Source: Sclerodactyla briareus
Taxonomy: Eukaryota > Echinodermata > Holothuroidea > Dendrochirotida > Sclerodactylidae
DNA length: 64,000 nucleotides
NCBI GenBank assembly: GCA_026419785.1
Contig: JAODTK010005767.1
Location: forward strand, 62,001-126,000
Direction of reading: 5' to 3'
Shown: positions 14,139 to 27,079 of the stretch, one piece after another
Layout: every line of letters begins with the position of its first letter
Position numbering within the stretch: position 1 is the first letter of the stretch
The notes under the pieces: model-generated
Told to the model about the DNA's origin: nothing
Seen by the model: only the letters and a program-made list of their open reading frames with translations
Databases searched by the model: none
Program-made: the position numbers and the translations under genes

Positions 14139-14290
14139 TGCTGGTGGGATGTGTTATTTTCATCAGAGGAGTCCCAAAAGATCTTCTTCACTCTGTTTGT
14201 GTATGGTCAAATGGCCAGTCTACCCCTATGACCTTTGACACAATATCATTATAATCTCATTAACTGTAATTGTGAAAAGGTTATTATTAT
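14139..14290. repeat. Copy of the dispersed GATTGTTCTGCACACTG repeat family
   Basis: The segment runs from GCTGGTGGGATGTG through an AAAGATCTTCTTCACTCTG core to ATCTCATTAACTGTAATTGTG. It keeps the same block order as the copies near position 400-740. It is the best-preserved copy away from the tandem pair. Confidence 0.6.
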
Positions 14291-17200
14291 ACCTGAGGTT
14301 GTTGTTACACAGGAGTGACTTTGGACACTTTTATCACCTTTTATTACTATTTTTGCAGAGGCTCATTCATATTGGGTGATCGTAGTCAGCTAACTTGTGG
14401 ACACAATACTGATCTTTTAAAACCATTCGTTTCCCCTGTTGAAGGAAGGAAACTTTACTTGGAAAATTCAAATTGTTTTATAATCTCCTGTGTCTATTGA
14501 TACAGTACTAGTAAAATTACCCCCCAAAGTCAAACTGGTAGGGTTTTCATTTCAGTAAGGGTCTTAGGCCTATCACTTTGGGGAATTTATGACTCGATGG
14601 CAGGAGGCCCATAAAAGATGGGGACTATTCATGCATGGTATGTATTTTTATTCATGTGCTGTGAACCATGTCCAATATAAATACCAAACCCCCTGGGGGT
14701 GGTCCTGCCGAGCCTGTGTGTGTACAAATGGCTCTGTGGTGTTCAACCAGACCGATTACTTTCAGTTATGCTAGCTGTACAATGTGTCTTAACATGGTCA
14801 CTGTACTGTATTGTTAATTCAGTACCTCCTATATCAGGAGGTATGGGTGTATGAGGTAGGCAGGCAGGGTAAAGGGAGGTGATGGGTACCAGACAGTACC
14901 CTGAGGATCCACAGAGGGGCACAATACAGTACATAAAAGAGGTATTTCTGGGAGTGGCTGCTCACTAGTATCAATGAATATGACACCTTATAATCAAGCA
15001 GCATCTGAGACCGTTGTTTGGTTCCTGCTACAAGCAAGGGTTCTTAAGTAATGTATCATCAATGGTTCTGATACCACCCCACATACCCTATACGGTGCAG
15101 AGCGCGATAAAGGCTACCCGGGCCCCATGGCATCGCATTTGGAAGAGTTTGTGACAGGGTGAATTTTTCAATTTAGTCAAATGGAGTGGGGGTCTGGGGA
15201 GTGGTCAGGAGTCCGTCAAAGTTGTTCCAAGAGAAATTGAGCAGAATTCTCAGAACTATGGGGCAAAGTTTGGGCACAGATTGGCAAGAAAGCATAAATT
15301 GCCAAAATTTTCTCCTTTGGATGCCGGGAATTTGCCAGGAAGTCTTCTATGCTTTGTGCATGGCAGTATTTAGCCTGTCCTGAATTTAACTTCAACGATT
15401 TAAAAAAAAAAAAAAAATCCCCCTCCTCAATTGGAAGTGTTCCCAAAGTGTGTGTTCCATATTTGGAACCATAGCTATAAAACCCTGGGTGCTGGTTCCC
15501 ATATTGTATACGGATACCCATCCTGCATGGTAATAAGTGAGGGCTCTCCTCGGATGCAGAGGGTGAGAAGGGTGAGGGGGGAGGTATAAGGGTAATAATC
15601 AATTTCAGAGAATTTGACAGTTTGATGGAATTTGCCATGTTACGTACGTATACTAATCCCCCTGCGATTCTATCCATGATACAAACTCTGCTTGAATTGC
15701 CTGATGATGACATCTGATGACCTTAAAATGATTTGCATCATATTTGCCATGTCTCTTACTTAAGTGTGTACTATTTTTGGGGCATTTTTTGCTAATTTCC
15801 ATGCAAATCCATAGTGTTGCAAATTTAAGGTAAATTATTAAATGCCTGATAAGACTCTGAGACTGAAATCCAGCTTACGATATTCAGATGAGCTAGAATG
15901 TCTAACATGTACTATGCATCGATGCAGCAAAGTAATTGCATGCACCTTCACTGCATCGACCTACCATGTTTGAACCTAATTGCATGTGTCTGATTGCATT
16001 TATGTGTGGTTATGAAAGAACAGAACAAACAGAGAGATAGGATCAAGCTGAGCTTGCTCACATGCAGCTAAAAAACCTCTGTTTTGAGCGACATCTTAAC
16101 TCAGTGCATCCTAACAGTAGCCACTGTCGCCAGTTTAGCTAGTTGCGTCTAATGAATCACTGTAGGCTGGCTGTTCATTTGCTTGCAATATTTCATGTTT
16201 CAAATCATACTGGTTAGTTTCCCATCAGATGCATACCAGTTGATGGGCATCAACTTTCATCATTTCCCTGGAGACTCTTTAATGTCAATCTTCCCAGCTC
16301 TTTTAATGGAGTCGGTTTTGCAGAAATGATGGAGAAAAGTTTGACCCGTGTGCAAACTCGCTTGTCAGGCCTTGAGACATGGAGACACAGAAATTAGGTG
16401 CAGTTTAGAATGGAATTAGGTCGACTGACTATAAAAATAGATCCTACAACCATCAAGTTGATCAATGAGCCACGTTTGTGGCTTCCTTGATGTTATGATT
16501 CGCATAGGGCATACATGACACTGGGGAATGGCCGTTTGATTGTCAAAAACGGGATCGACGATCGCTGTAGAACGGGAGCTTCTCTCCCAGGGAAAAAATG
16601 AACAGCAGTATTAAACACGATGATGGGACATTTTATCAGCTCGTAATGGAACGCAAGTTGTACATCTGGTCCCAGTGCATCGGGATGTACAGTTAAGCCA
16701 GCCACACGCATGTCGTACTGCGCAGCACCTTCTGGTCTATGGAAGGGGGAGACTCGATTCATTACGATTGAGAAGCCTGGTATGTAGACAGTGCCTTATC
16801 AATACAAAACCGATTGCATGTTGTGCCTTCACTAGGATAATAATTGAATCAGTTAACCATGGCTCTCGTACAGTAGGCCCTATTGATAAAGTTTCATTAC
16901 CGGTACCCAGCAGCTCAGTCGGGACAACATTGGAGGCGTAAAATGAGGGCTATCGACCTGTAGGCAGGCGACTGTCATAATATTTAGATCAGTCCTCATC
17001 AGATGATGTCTTGTCTCGAATCAATCTTCTGAAGATATAATGGTGATTCGGACAGCCTAGTATAATCATATTGGTATTAGAAGGCATCATTTTCAACTTA
17101 TTTCGGCACCTGGAGTCTCGCTAGGCAACCATTCCGTAACCAATTTGTCAACAAGAATGTAACATGATAGACTGTAGTTGTAGCACAGTGATGTGAGAAA

Positions 17201-18379
17201 CGACATAGGTCATCATTATTGTCTATCTGTTCATCTTACTTGCTATTTATTGATAATGATGCTGATGATATCTCCCAGATGTCACTGGCAGGGACAATTC
17301 CAACATGAACATGAAACGTGCATATATAGGGAATACCCTTGGAGACGAATATCTAAGCATAGCGCCACCCTTCATTGGGGGCCTAGCATGCCTGAACAAT
17401 CTATTTCACCTACTCAACTTACCCTATATTGCACTTTGCACCCCACTTCACGTTCGGCTGGCAAAATAAGAAGGACGATGGGGTTGCCAGCCCGGACTCC
17501 CGTAATATTGCCGTTTTCACTGTCGTCGGGTGGGGTGCAAATGCAATTGGGGTAATATCGTAGCTCACAGATTCACAAACCAGGGAGTTTTGTGAATTTT
17601 GAAAAATAGTGCCTCTCAAAACCCACAAAGGATATAGGGCCTTCTATCGAAATTCCATATTTTTTCCACGTCCGAATTTTAATTGTCAACAGAAGGTACT
17701 AGAACCTTACATTCATTGCTGTTAACTAAAGCAGAGGGTTTCAATGTACTTCATCAGTTGACCATTTCAGTCATGGGCTTCATATTGCGGAACCTGTCAA
17801 GCAGTGGTATGCCCTAGTTTCTTTAATGGTGTCAGTCTGATAGATTTCCTTTCCGTATAAATGGTCTCTTTGCCTGTCCAGGCATGCAGCTCGAGTTACT
17901 AAAGATTCTGTGGTTTGTTGTTTAAAGCAGGAACCAACTTGGATCCGTGTTTTGTAACAACCCATACATTAACTTTGCCTTATTTGGAAACTTGGAAGCA
18001 AAACTGGGAATTAACTATTGAATGATGACAAAAGCAATTGATCTTGGGACGGATTTCACAGAAAGAAAATACTACAACTGAGGCCATGGGTCCATATTTG
18101 AATCAGGTCAAATAAAATATCAGGTTTAGGATGTTTTCCAAGCGGAGGAGGTCTTGTCTGCATTTATGTGAGTACAGGAATTATTTCTGTCATCCGCACA
18201 GAGATTTGTCTTGGGGGGGGGGGGTGATTTGAGGTCAGAACCCAAGGGTAGTGCGCCCACATAAATGGCCTCACCCTCCCTATTGGCAACATAGTACAAT
18301 CTATGTGCCCTAGACACATGCTGCTGCCATATTTGGTAAATAACAGCTGCCAAACCTCTTGTGTTAAAAATTTATTGAT

Positions 18380-18437
18380 CACTTGGGTCATGGGGGTTCT
18401 GACCCCCCCCCCCCACCCATGGGTGCGCCACTGCATC
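18380..18437. mobile_element. Possible transposon end with a homopolymer C tract
   Basis: Read on the reverse strand, this segment begins GCAGTGGCGCACCCATGGG and runs into a G tract. That arrangement resembles the ends of repeats common in marine invertebrate and fish genomes, which start with a CAGTGGCGNA-type motif followed by a G run. A partly similar mirrored segment lies at 18205-18265 (G run, then GGTCAGAACCCAAGGG). I cannot define a full element or a target duplication. Confidence 0.3.
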
Positions 18438-20162
18438 AACAGTTGCTGTCGTTGTGTAACAGTTTGGAATAGAATGCAAATCTGCATAGTGATTCCTTAC
18501 AGTATGTATTTCTTTGAGCATTCCGTATGTAGAACTAAAATGCTACTAAGTAAGAAATAAGATGAATAAGATGAATGAGAAATGAAAATAGTGCATTGAA
18601 TTGAAGAATCTATTATAAATATTTAACTTATCCCATTTTGATATTTGGCATTTGAATAAACCTCTTTCGTTCAGCTACATGGTGTCGGTGTCGGTTCTAT
18701 TGAGTACTTGGAAAAACTTGCCTGAACATGTCATCATTTCATCGCCATCAATGATCATGTATGGTTATATGGTGATGAATTTGTGGACAGCAAATTGGAG
18801 ATTCACAGATTTCCAGCCCAATCCTAATAACAGTCACCCTCTGAGGCTTTAAAATTTGATTTCCTGGGTAGGGTTGTGTGCATCTCCATGACCAGTCGTG
18901 ATACCATAGCACGGTGACGCTGCCCGGGCGGGTTGGTCGATGGAGCGATGAGGTCATTGGTGTTGGGTTCCCTGCTGCAAACCCTACTTGAGTCACAGGA
19001 TAACGTGGGATCGATTACGGCGATCCATGGTTGGTCCCAGCGGACGCGGTTAGAAGGCAGCTTGTTACGTGGATGTGTAGGAGGGCAGGAATGAAAATAG
19101 CTAGCTTGGTGTATGTCTGAACTTTGTTGGTATACAGTATGTCTGACATATCCTGGTGGATGATGGTTTCATTGTAACTGATTGTTGGTCAGTTTGGATG
19201 AAATTACAAGTGACTGGTATAGGTTTCATAACAAAATGCTTCTCAGTATAGGATTGCTAATTTGCTACCTAGTTTCTGGCAGTGTCATGAGGAGCCATGA
19301 CCTGTGACTTGGATCACAAAAACTGTGATGTAGGTCAACTGATTCGGGTCATGAATAATGTGGTTCATCTTTGTTGGAATGTTCATCAAACTTAATACGG
19401 TAACATTTAGAAATGAATTATTTATGATATTAGATATCTGAGAGTAGAGTACTGCTGGTAACATTATCCTTCATGTATATATACATTTGGAAATGTAAAA
19501 AAATTGGCAAGTGTGGCTAATATCACATGCCACTAGCATGCCCTGGCCATTCTTCAAAGTTTTAATTCTGGGTAGATCCCCGGAAACAGGGTGGCAGGAT
19601 TCACGGTCATGGCACTCTTGCTAACGAGCCTAAACAATAACAGTAATTGTTTCCTCAACTGCACCATATCGGAGGGTGGGCCTGGTATACCACCCTCAGT
19701 ATACATTTGCCCACCCCTCACACTTCACAAACTGGTACTACCTACTACCAGTATGATAGCGCGCGCAATAGAGCAAATGCTTGTAAAATGTGATTGTTGT
19801 GCATGTAACGACAGTCAACTGTCAACAGGGTGGTTTACTCTAGTTCCAGTTTGTAGCAAGAGCCAAGAGTGATTATCAGTGCTATAATCAACGGTAAACA
19901 ATTCTACCTACTGTTAATTCTGATATGGTCCTGTGAACTCAGTCAAGGCTAAATTCCTGCTTATGCTATATGGCATTGATTAGCAACTGGTGCATTTAGA
20001 GCCCCTTGAGTTGCCTAAATTGCTTTTAAAATTGATCAGTCTCAGCCATGGCAGCATGGCATATGAGCAAACGAGATGGTTGCTGGACTATGAAGTCACG
20101 TAGACAATTTCTTCCATGTGAAATAGGAAATTGAATGATCTTAATTGTCAAGTGTGCGATCA

Positions 20163-20785
20163 ATACCATGGAGGGTATATTTCCCAGCCAAAAACAAACC
20201 TTAACGTTGACTGTGCTGCCGAATCAATCTTTTTTTTTCCCATAATGACAGTGAATGCTGTACATAATAATATGCCTACATGAAGTAAAATACCAATAGT
20301 TTTTGGTAAATTTTCACTAATACAACCCTGAGTTGCTTTCCCAATTATGGACCTAATTAATATTGACCTAGTCGAAATGATTCTTCTGATTCAATATCAA
20401 ATTTCAGGACACCACGATTCCTCGAAACTCTTCAGGCGTTACCAGACTCATCCGAGTCTGCGCTGCCCTGTAGTTCAAAAGCACATCATAGATATGAAAG
20501 TCGCTCTAGCACGAACCAACTGGTGAGCATGGATTAGACATTGTTCCTTTTAAAGTACAGTTGTAGCCTAGGCTACGTGCAGTAGCATTGTTCAAAAGGT
20601 GGTCATGTCCTAGATAACAACCGCCTCCCTCCATGTCGCAGGATTACTGTACTCAAATAACTCAAATGGAGCCGTTAGTACTGAAATAAATATTGAGGTT
20701 ATCAGCAGTCGAGTTTCTCAGCAGTGACCTAATAACCCAATCTCGCGTTCCCCTTCCTCGTCAGAGGCCCTTCACTTCCCATAGG
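20163..20785. repeat. Diverged tandem duplication, copy 1
   Basis: This copy starts ATACCATGGAGGGTATATTTCC and is followed about 655 bp later by a second copy with the same order of blocks: TTCCCAGCCAAA, AATGCT, GGTAAA, ACCTAAT..ATTGACCTA, TTCTTCTGATTCAAT, AAAGCACATCAT, CAACTGGTGA, AAAGTACA, GCATTGTTC, GTTTCTCAGC and TGACCTAAT. Divergence is substantial, so the duplication is old. No coding potential was seen. Confidence 0.8.
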
Positions 20786-20817
20786 AGGTTACACTAGCGT
20801 ACACTATATTCCTTGGA

Positions 20818-21412
20818 ATACCATGAATGGTATATTCCCCAGCCAAATACGAATGTTAACGTTGATGTGCTGCTGACCATTTCCCCTCATCCAGAATTTT
20901 GGCGAATGCTTTATTTTGAACATGCCTACTGAAAATAGGATACCAGCATTTTCGGTAAAATTTTACTAATAAGATCTAAAAATCAATAATTATTTATGTA
21001 CCTAATATTGACCTAATTTACATAATTCTTCTGATTCAATTTTGAATTTCTCAAATTCTTTGGGCAATACCAGACTCGGATGCGAGTCCATGTTGCCCTA
21101 GTACGAAAGCACATCATATGAACATTGAAATGCGTGTCGCACTATAGCACAAACCCAACTGGTGAAACCTGGATAGCAGTCGTTCTGATGGTGATTCTTG
21201 ACAGCCTCTCTTAAAGTACATTTGTGGGCCATGCGCACTTGCATTGTTCGAAAGGTGTCATCATGTCCCAGATAACACAGTCACCGAATCCTAGGATAAC
21301 TGTACTCATTTGCCTGCATAGCTTTCGATTAATGAGGTAATCAGCCGTTGAGTTTCTCAGCGGTGACCTAATATCCCCCATCTCACGTTCCGCACTCTGA
21401 CATTCACAGCAT
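20818..21412. repeat. Diverged tandem duplication, copy 2
   Basis: This is the second copy of the duplication that starts at 20163. It opens with ATACCATGAATGGTATATTCC and ends near CTAATATCCCCCATCTCACG. It is somewhat shorter than copy 1 through small deletions. Confidence 0.8.
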
Positions 21413-22379
21413 GCATCCTTGAGGGCCCTGCTTCAGACAAGGTTTCAGAGGACAACCTCTCTGTACATTTCTCTGTTCAAGATTGTCTGATAAAGTTTGA
21501 GCATCTCCTGTCTGTAGTTGTGAGAGAGAGGGGGGAACACGTGTGTAGATGTGAGGCCTTTCAATTTGCATGAAAAAAAAAAGAAAACCAAGGAATATAT
21601 TAATCGTATTACAAGCACCTGTGTGGTGATGGAGGAAATCAAGTCCAAACGGGCAATAAGTGTGTGGAAATATCTCAACAAAACGTTGGCTGATCGCACT
21701 TCCTAATTTCTTAAGTTATATACTGAAAGAATGAGGTTCTTAAAAACATGATCTACAGTACGTACTTGGGTGGCCAAACTGAGCAGGATATAGCTGTCAG
21801 TTAGGGTAAATGCAATTTTCACTCATGGTATAAGAGTTAATCATCAAAAATGTCCGTCAGTCATTTCGGCAGTGACAATGTGTTATGTTGGTATACTCTG
21901 ACTTGTGTGTGGGATGTGATGAAACATGTACCAGGAGTGCCGAGTCTATTTACACTCCACTTGAGAAAAGGTGTGTGCAATATTCTCTGTTCATTGACGT
22001 CATTTAAATTCTGTTTGACTGCACGCCGACCACATACCATCTACACATACCATCTACACAGTGTACACACACCTTCCTGACTGAATTTGACAATTTTTTT
22101 CGGAAACAGTGGCTTCGCCCAGACTTTTGTCTGTTCTGGAGCACTGGGAGGCATGAGGATTCCACTTGGGTAACTCAGGGAAACTTTGACCACTGCCTGG
22201 AGGAGGGGACACATTCCCTCAGAGAAATTTTTCATGAATTGAGGGTCCTCTGTTGCAATCTGGTGCCCTACCCACCCCCTCCACACCCTGACCCTGCCCT
22301 GCCCCTCTACACCCTGGCCTTCCCTCACCATATTCTTGATCTTGACAACTAACTGGTCCTCATTGTTATTCCTCTGCAG

Positions 22380-22611
22380 ACATTCACAGCATGGTGCAAC
22401 TCTCACCTGAGAAAGGCCCAGACGCAGATCGACGACATAGAGGTGGACTTCTGCAATGGCTCAAACTGATCACCCTCCTCGAGGTCATCTCGGGGGAGAA
22501 GCTCCCCAAACCGGACCGGGGCAAGATGAGGGTTCCACCAGATAAGCCAACGTCACAAGCTCGATTTCATCGAGGCCAAGGGTGTAAAGCTAGTCTCCAT
22601 TGGTGCAGAAG
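22380..22611 (+). CDS. ACTN: Alpha-actinin, exon encoding most of the first calponin-homology (CH1) domain
   Basis: Alpha-actinin is the antiparallel dimer that cross-links actin filaments in muscle Z-discs, stress fibres and cell junctions. This exon encodes the start of its actin-binding region. Reading across frames gives [49 protein letters not shown] and [18 protein letters not shown], all hallmarks of alpha-actinin CH1, including the first actin-binding helix. The exon is preceded by CCTCTGCAG and followed by a GTAATA donor, ending one base into a codon. In vertebrates this block is split into two exons; here it is one. The frame is broken at least twice: a missing C after the NG codons (near 22460), an extra C after the GTT codon (near 22534), and a small garbled stretch where ISNVNKALDF is expected. 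The near-perfect protein match outside the breaks favours sequencing error over pseudogene. Confidence 0.95.
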
Positions 22612-23627
<1,016 letters not shown>

Positions 23628-25223
23628 TAGTAAAGACAGTGAAGCTCCATTCAGTCTTCGTATATATGGGCATCAGTGATATTGAAAAATGGATGACATC
23701 GTTCGATACTTCATGCACAAGAACTCCAGTCAAAATTACAACTCACAAATCATTCAAAATTGAAAATTGTGATCAGTCTGTGAATTGAACAAAAAAATCT
23801 GGCCGGCCGCAACAAAAGTATTTGTTTCGCACAGGGATCTATTCCACGAAAGTACAAATTTTGAGTAGTATATCGTTTTAACCGATTCTTTTCGATGTAG
23901 TTCTTATATCAGGTCACTCCAATGGATTAACGCAGTGTGGGTAGCTTCGTGGTTAGGAAGGAGGGAATGAAATGAAGGCTGAATGGAACTTTAACATTGT
24001 ACTATGTTTAGGATTAGGACCCTTCTTGCATCATTTGGACGTTCACGTTAAATTGTCACCTGGGTCAATGCCGGTGGAGTTACCAGTTTTCGATATCCGC
24101 GAAGATTAATTGTAATCTCATTTGCACTGATGTGTTTCGATGTTGATATTGTTCATCACAAATGTTTGATCTATACCGTCTGTCCTGATTGAATGGCTGA
24201 CAAATTTGTCAATTCAAGCATGCTGTGGTGCCTGTGGGATGTGAATTCCATAGCTTTTACTGAAAAAAAACAAATGTTGGATCTTGTCCTGGCTGTTTAT
24301 ATGTCCAAGGATTTGTATATAGGCTGTGAATAAGGATTGTGTAAATTTTGGGCTGGCATAATTGTTGGCTGCTTGTACTTTGATCCATCAGGTACACTAC
24401 AATCAGGTGTGCATAGCACTTTTATGCATCTGTAAACATTCCAATCGCAGGTGCAATTTTGGTCGTAAATACTTTGTATCCTATATACGGATATTATTAT
24501 GGGAGGAGTAACCTGATTTGAATGTCTTCTAGCAATCGTAGTGACCTTTTTATTGTAATAAACCGCAAAAATGCAGCATAGAGCTCCTGATTGTAAATAA
24601 GAAAATGCCGCATTTATATGTGCCTTCAAATGGGTAATTCCTTCCTGGCAAAATCAAACCCTGTGCTTTACCTATGGGGCCTTATTTGCAGTATCGACGG
24701 CTGACAGCCCCGACCCCTCGTTCATCCCCTTCCCTTCATGTCTGTGGGACACATTAGTAACGTTGGGCCTGCCGGCCTTCAGAATACTGCAGTTTACATG
24801 GTCTGCTGATGTCCAAAGTTATTTTAGGCCTCCGCACAAGCATTCTCGGAGAACCAATCGAAATATGTCCCATTCATGGAGTGGTTATGGATAGCGTGTT
24901 AAGTCTGGGTTGACATTGTTGACATTTGGCAATGTGCTAAAGATTGGGTTAGACAAATATGGATACTTTTCATTCTATTCCCAAAAATTATTAAAAAGCT
25001 GTAGCTTGTATTAATGAAAGAAACCTGCTCTTGATAATTTGCAAATAGCTTCCCTTCCTCTTTCACTTTTCACTTCCGTAATATTTCAAAGAATCGCGTC
25101 TTTCTTATCAGTTTATTGCTTTATGTTGGTGGTAGGCTTCGCGCGATTAGGCTGTACAGCCTTACCCCCTGCCACTATGCCAAAATATGCATTTACTAGA
25201 GGGAAGTCTCCTTTAAAATGCAC

Positions 25224-25503
25224 TTGTATGACGTACCCACCACACCCCGGACACGGTGAGTCATTGCCAAAGTTGGTCTTTCAATTTTTGTAAGATGACT
25301 TACAATTCTTCGAAATGATCCACTAGCAGGCCAACTTTTCCTGTTATTTTTATTATTATACAAGCAAAACGATGCAGTCCAGAGTCAGTTTGGTGCAAAA
25401 GTGACCGACGGCAACATGCGAGTCACTTCAAATTGAATAGGTAGTGACCCACATTACTGACCATGTCCACTTGTCCAGGGTATTAGGGGGGGGTACCATG
25501 CAA
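25224..25503. mobile_element. MITE-like inverted-repeat element, copy 1 (280 bp)
   Basis: The left arm starts TTGTATGACGTACCC and continues with CACCCCGGACACGGT and GAGTCA. The right arm, reverse-complemented, starts TTGCATGGTACCCCCC and continues with TACCCTGGAC, ATGGTCA and GGGTCA. The arms form an imperfect inverted repeat of about 50 bases. The same arms and almost the same length occur at 49623-49906, so this is a mobile family. No target duplication is clear and no transposase fits, so the superfamily is unknown. Confidence 0.6.
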
Positions 25504-25802
25504 TTGACAAGTTCTAACACTACATCCTGCAGAAACAAGCATGCGTGCTCAGGGGCTTAGAATAAGAGGTCACTGAAGACAAAGTAACATGTCTGACAGG
25601 TGGACACTGATAACACATGTGGTGATAAGTTTGTAAAAATGATTTTGTAGGTCTTTTGAACAGCTTGCTTCCAGACAGCGAACACAAGGATTTCAGAAGA
25701 ATTGAAGCCTTGCTTGGATGTGGAAATGGAAATGTGTGTAGCAGCAAACTTAAGGAGAAATGGTCTAAAATTCTTATCAGCAATGTTCTTCTAGTTCAGC
25801 TG

Positions 25803-26360
25803 GGCTAACATTAGTATGTTAGGCTGCATAAACTGAATGTTCAACATTGATTTAGGTATGACACTAATTCCTAAGAGTAGTGTGTTAAGGCTGTATGGAC
25901 CTACTCAGTTCCATTAAAAAATAGTTGAAATAGTCCCTGTAGTTATAACATTTTTCGTTAGTCTCTTCCACAACTTCCCCAGTTCAATAGAATTGGAACA
26001 TCCCCTGAAGTTTCATGTTGTCATGGATATCAGAACAAATATCTATGAGTTGCTTTAAAATTTCTTGGGTCTTTGGACCAACTGGTGAAAAAAAGGTGTC
26101 TTTTTGTTTCCTGAAAAGACAGTTCCTTATCGAAATGTCACTATCACCATACAAAGTTTTAAACTGTCTTGGGTAGCATTATAACACATAGGAGTGGTGT
26201 GTTAGGCTGTATGAACCTACCCCAGTATTTTACAAAGTGTAGACATCCCTAAAGACACGCTAAACTAATTTCTTGGGCCTTCAGACCAGTCGTCCAAAGA
26301 AGGCCTTCTCCTTTGGTGCCAGAGAAAGACAGCTTCCGTACCGAAACGTCAACGTCACCA
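25803..26360. repeat. Diverged ~317-bp tandem repeat
   Basis: The phrase GTGTGTTAAGGCTGTATG near 25879 returns near 26196 as GTGTGTTAGGCTGTATGAACCTAC, and a weaker form is at 25815. A second shared block is TTTCTTGGGTCTTTGGACCA near 26061 and TTTCTTGGGCCTTCAGACCA near 26269, each followed by a GAAAAGACAG or GAAAGACAG segment and CGAAA(C/T)GTCA. Order is conserved but spacing has shifted through indels. Confidence 0.6.
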
Positions 26361-27079
26361 ATTTCCACACCAGGTGACCTTTGACCTCAAACAAAGCCTG
26401 CTTGTTGAGGAACGGTTAGTAACTGTTAGAGATAGACATTTGGTGTTCCTGAGGTGGAAAGCATGGGAAACCCAATGATTGAAGGGGCCCGCGTGAAATG
26501 TGAAATCAAAAAAAAAGTGTGGAATACATGTAATGAGCAATTATTCATGGACGTCACTCCTTCATGACGTTGTCATTAATAGGCATGCAAAAGTGTTTTA
26601 CACTTTGTCATTAATAGGATGATTTTATTCACTTTCATTTTTTCATCAATTGTGTCCACTTGTGCTGAAATGTTGCTTCACTGTTTGTGGTAGCTGCGTA
26701 ACCTTGCACCTTGTTACACTCGTTTGGTATGCAGAATGATCAGCACAAATATCTATGCTTTTGTTTCCACATTTATTTGGAATGAGATACTAACATTTTT
26801 GGCATGCCACTTCACTGTGTATTTTTTCTCACTATTGTAATCACGATATATTTACTCACAAACAAGGTATTGAACAAAACAACCATAGTAGTATTTGTAT
26901 ACAATTAGTGATCCTATTTTGTTGCCTGTCCCAGATGTTTTATTCATTGGAAGTAACCGTTTGACAAGTTTATTTAATATGAGTAGTACGCCTTACTGCT
27001 GGTGAAATTCTGGCTATGTCACTGGCTGAGATGATTATTGGATCTCCCTTAGTTTGTTACTCTTGTTTTGCTTTCCATC

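Larger units (their letters stand above)
1..22379. other. Upstream non-coding region (5' part or first intron of the actinin gene)
   Basis: I find no exon in this stretch that I can defend. The open frames are short (mostly under 150 codons), overlap each other on both strands, and match no family I recognise. The first actinin coding exon, which in other animals encodes a short acidic N-terminus before CH1, was not seen here. It may lie upstream of the window or be hidden by indels. The stretch is AT-rich and studded with G or C runs of 10-17 bases (for example near 5451, 13250, 13990, 18213 and 18404) and holds the repeats listed separately. Whether it is intron or intergenic cannot be decided from sequence alone, because no promoter or transcription start was recognised. 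Confidence 0.6.
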
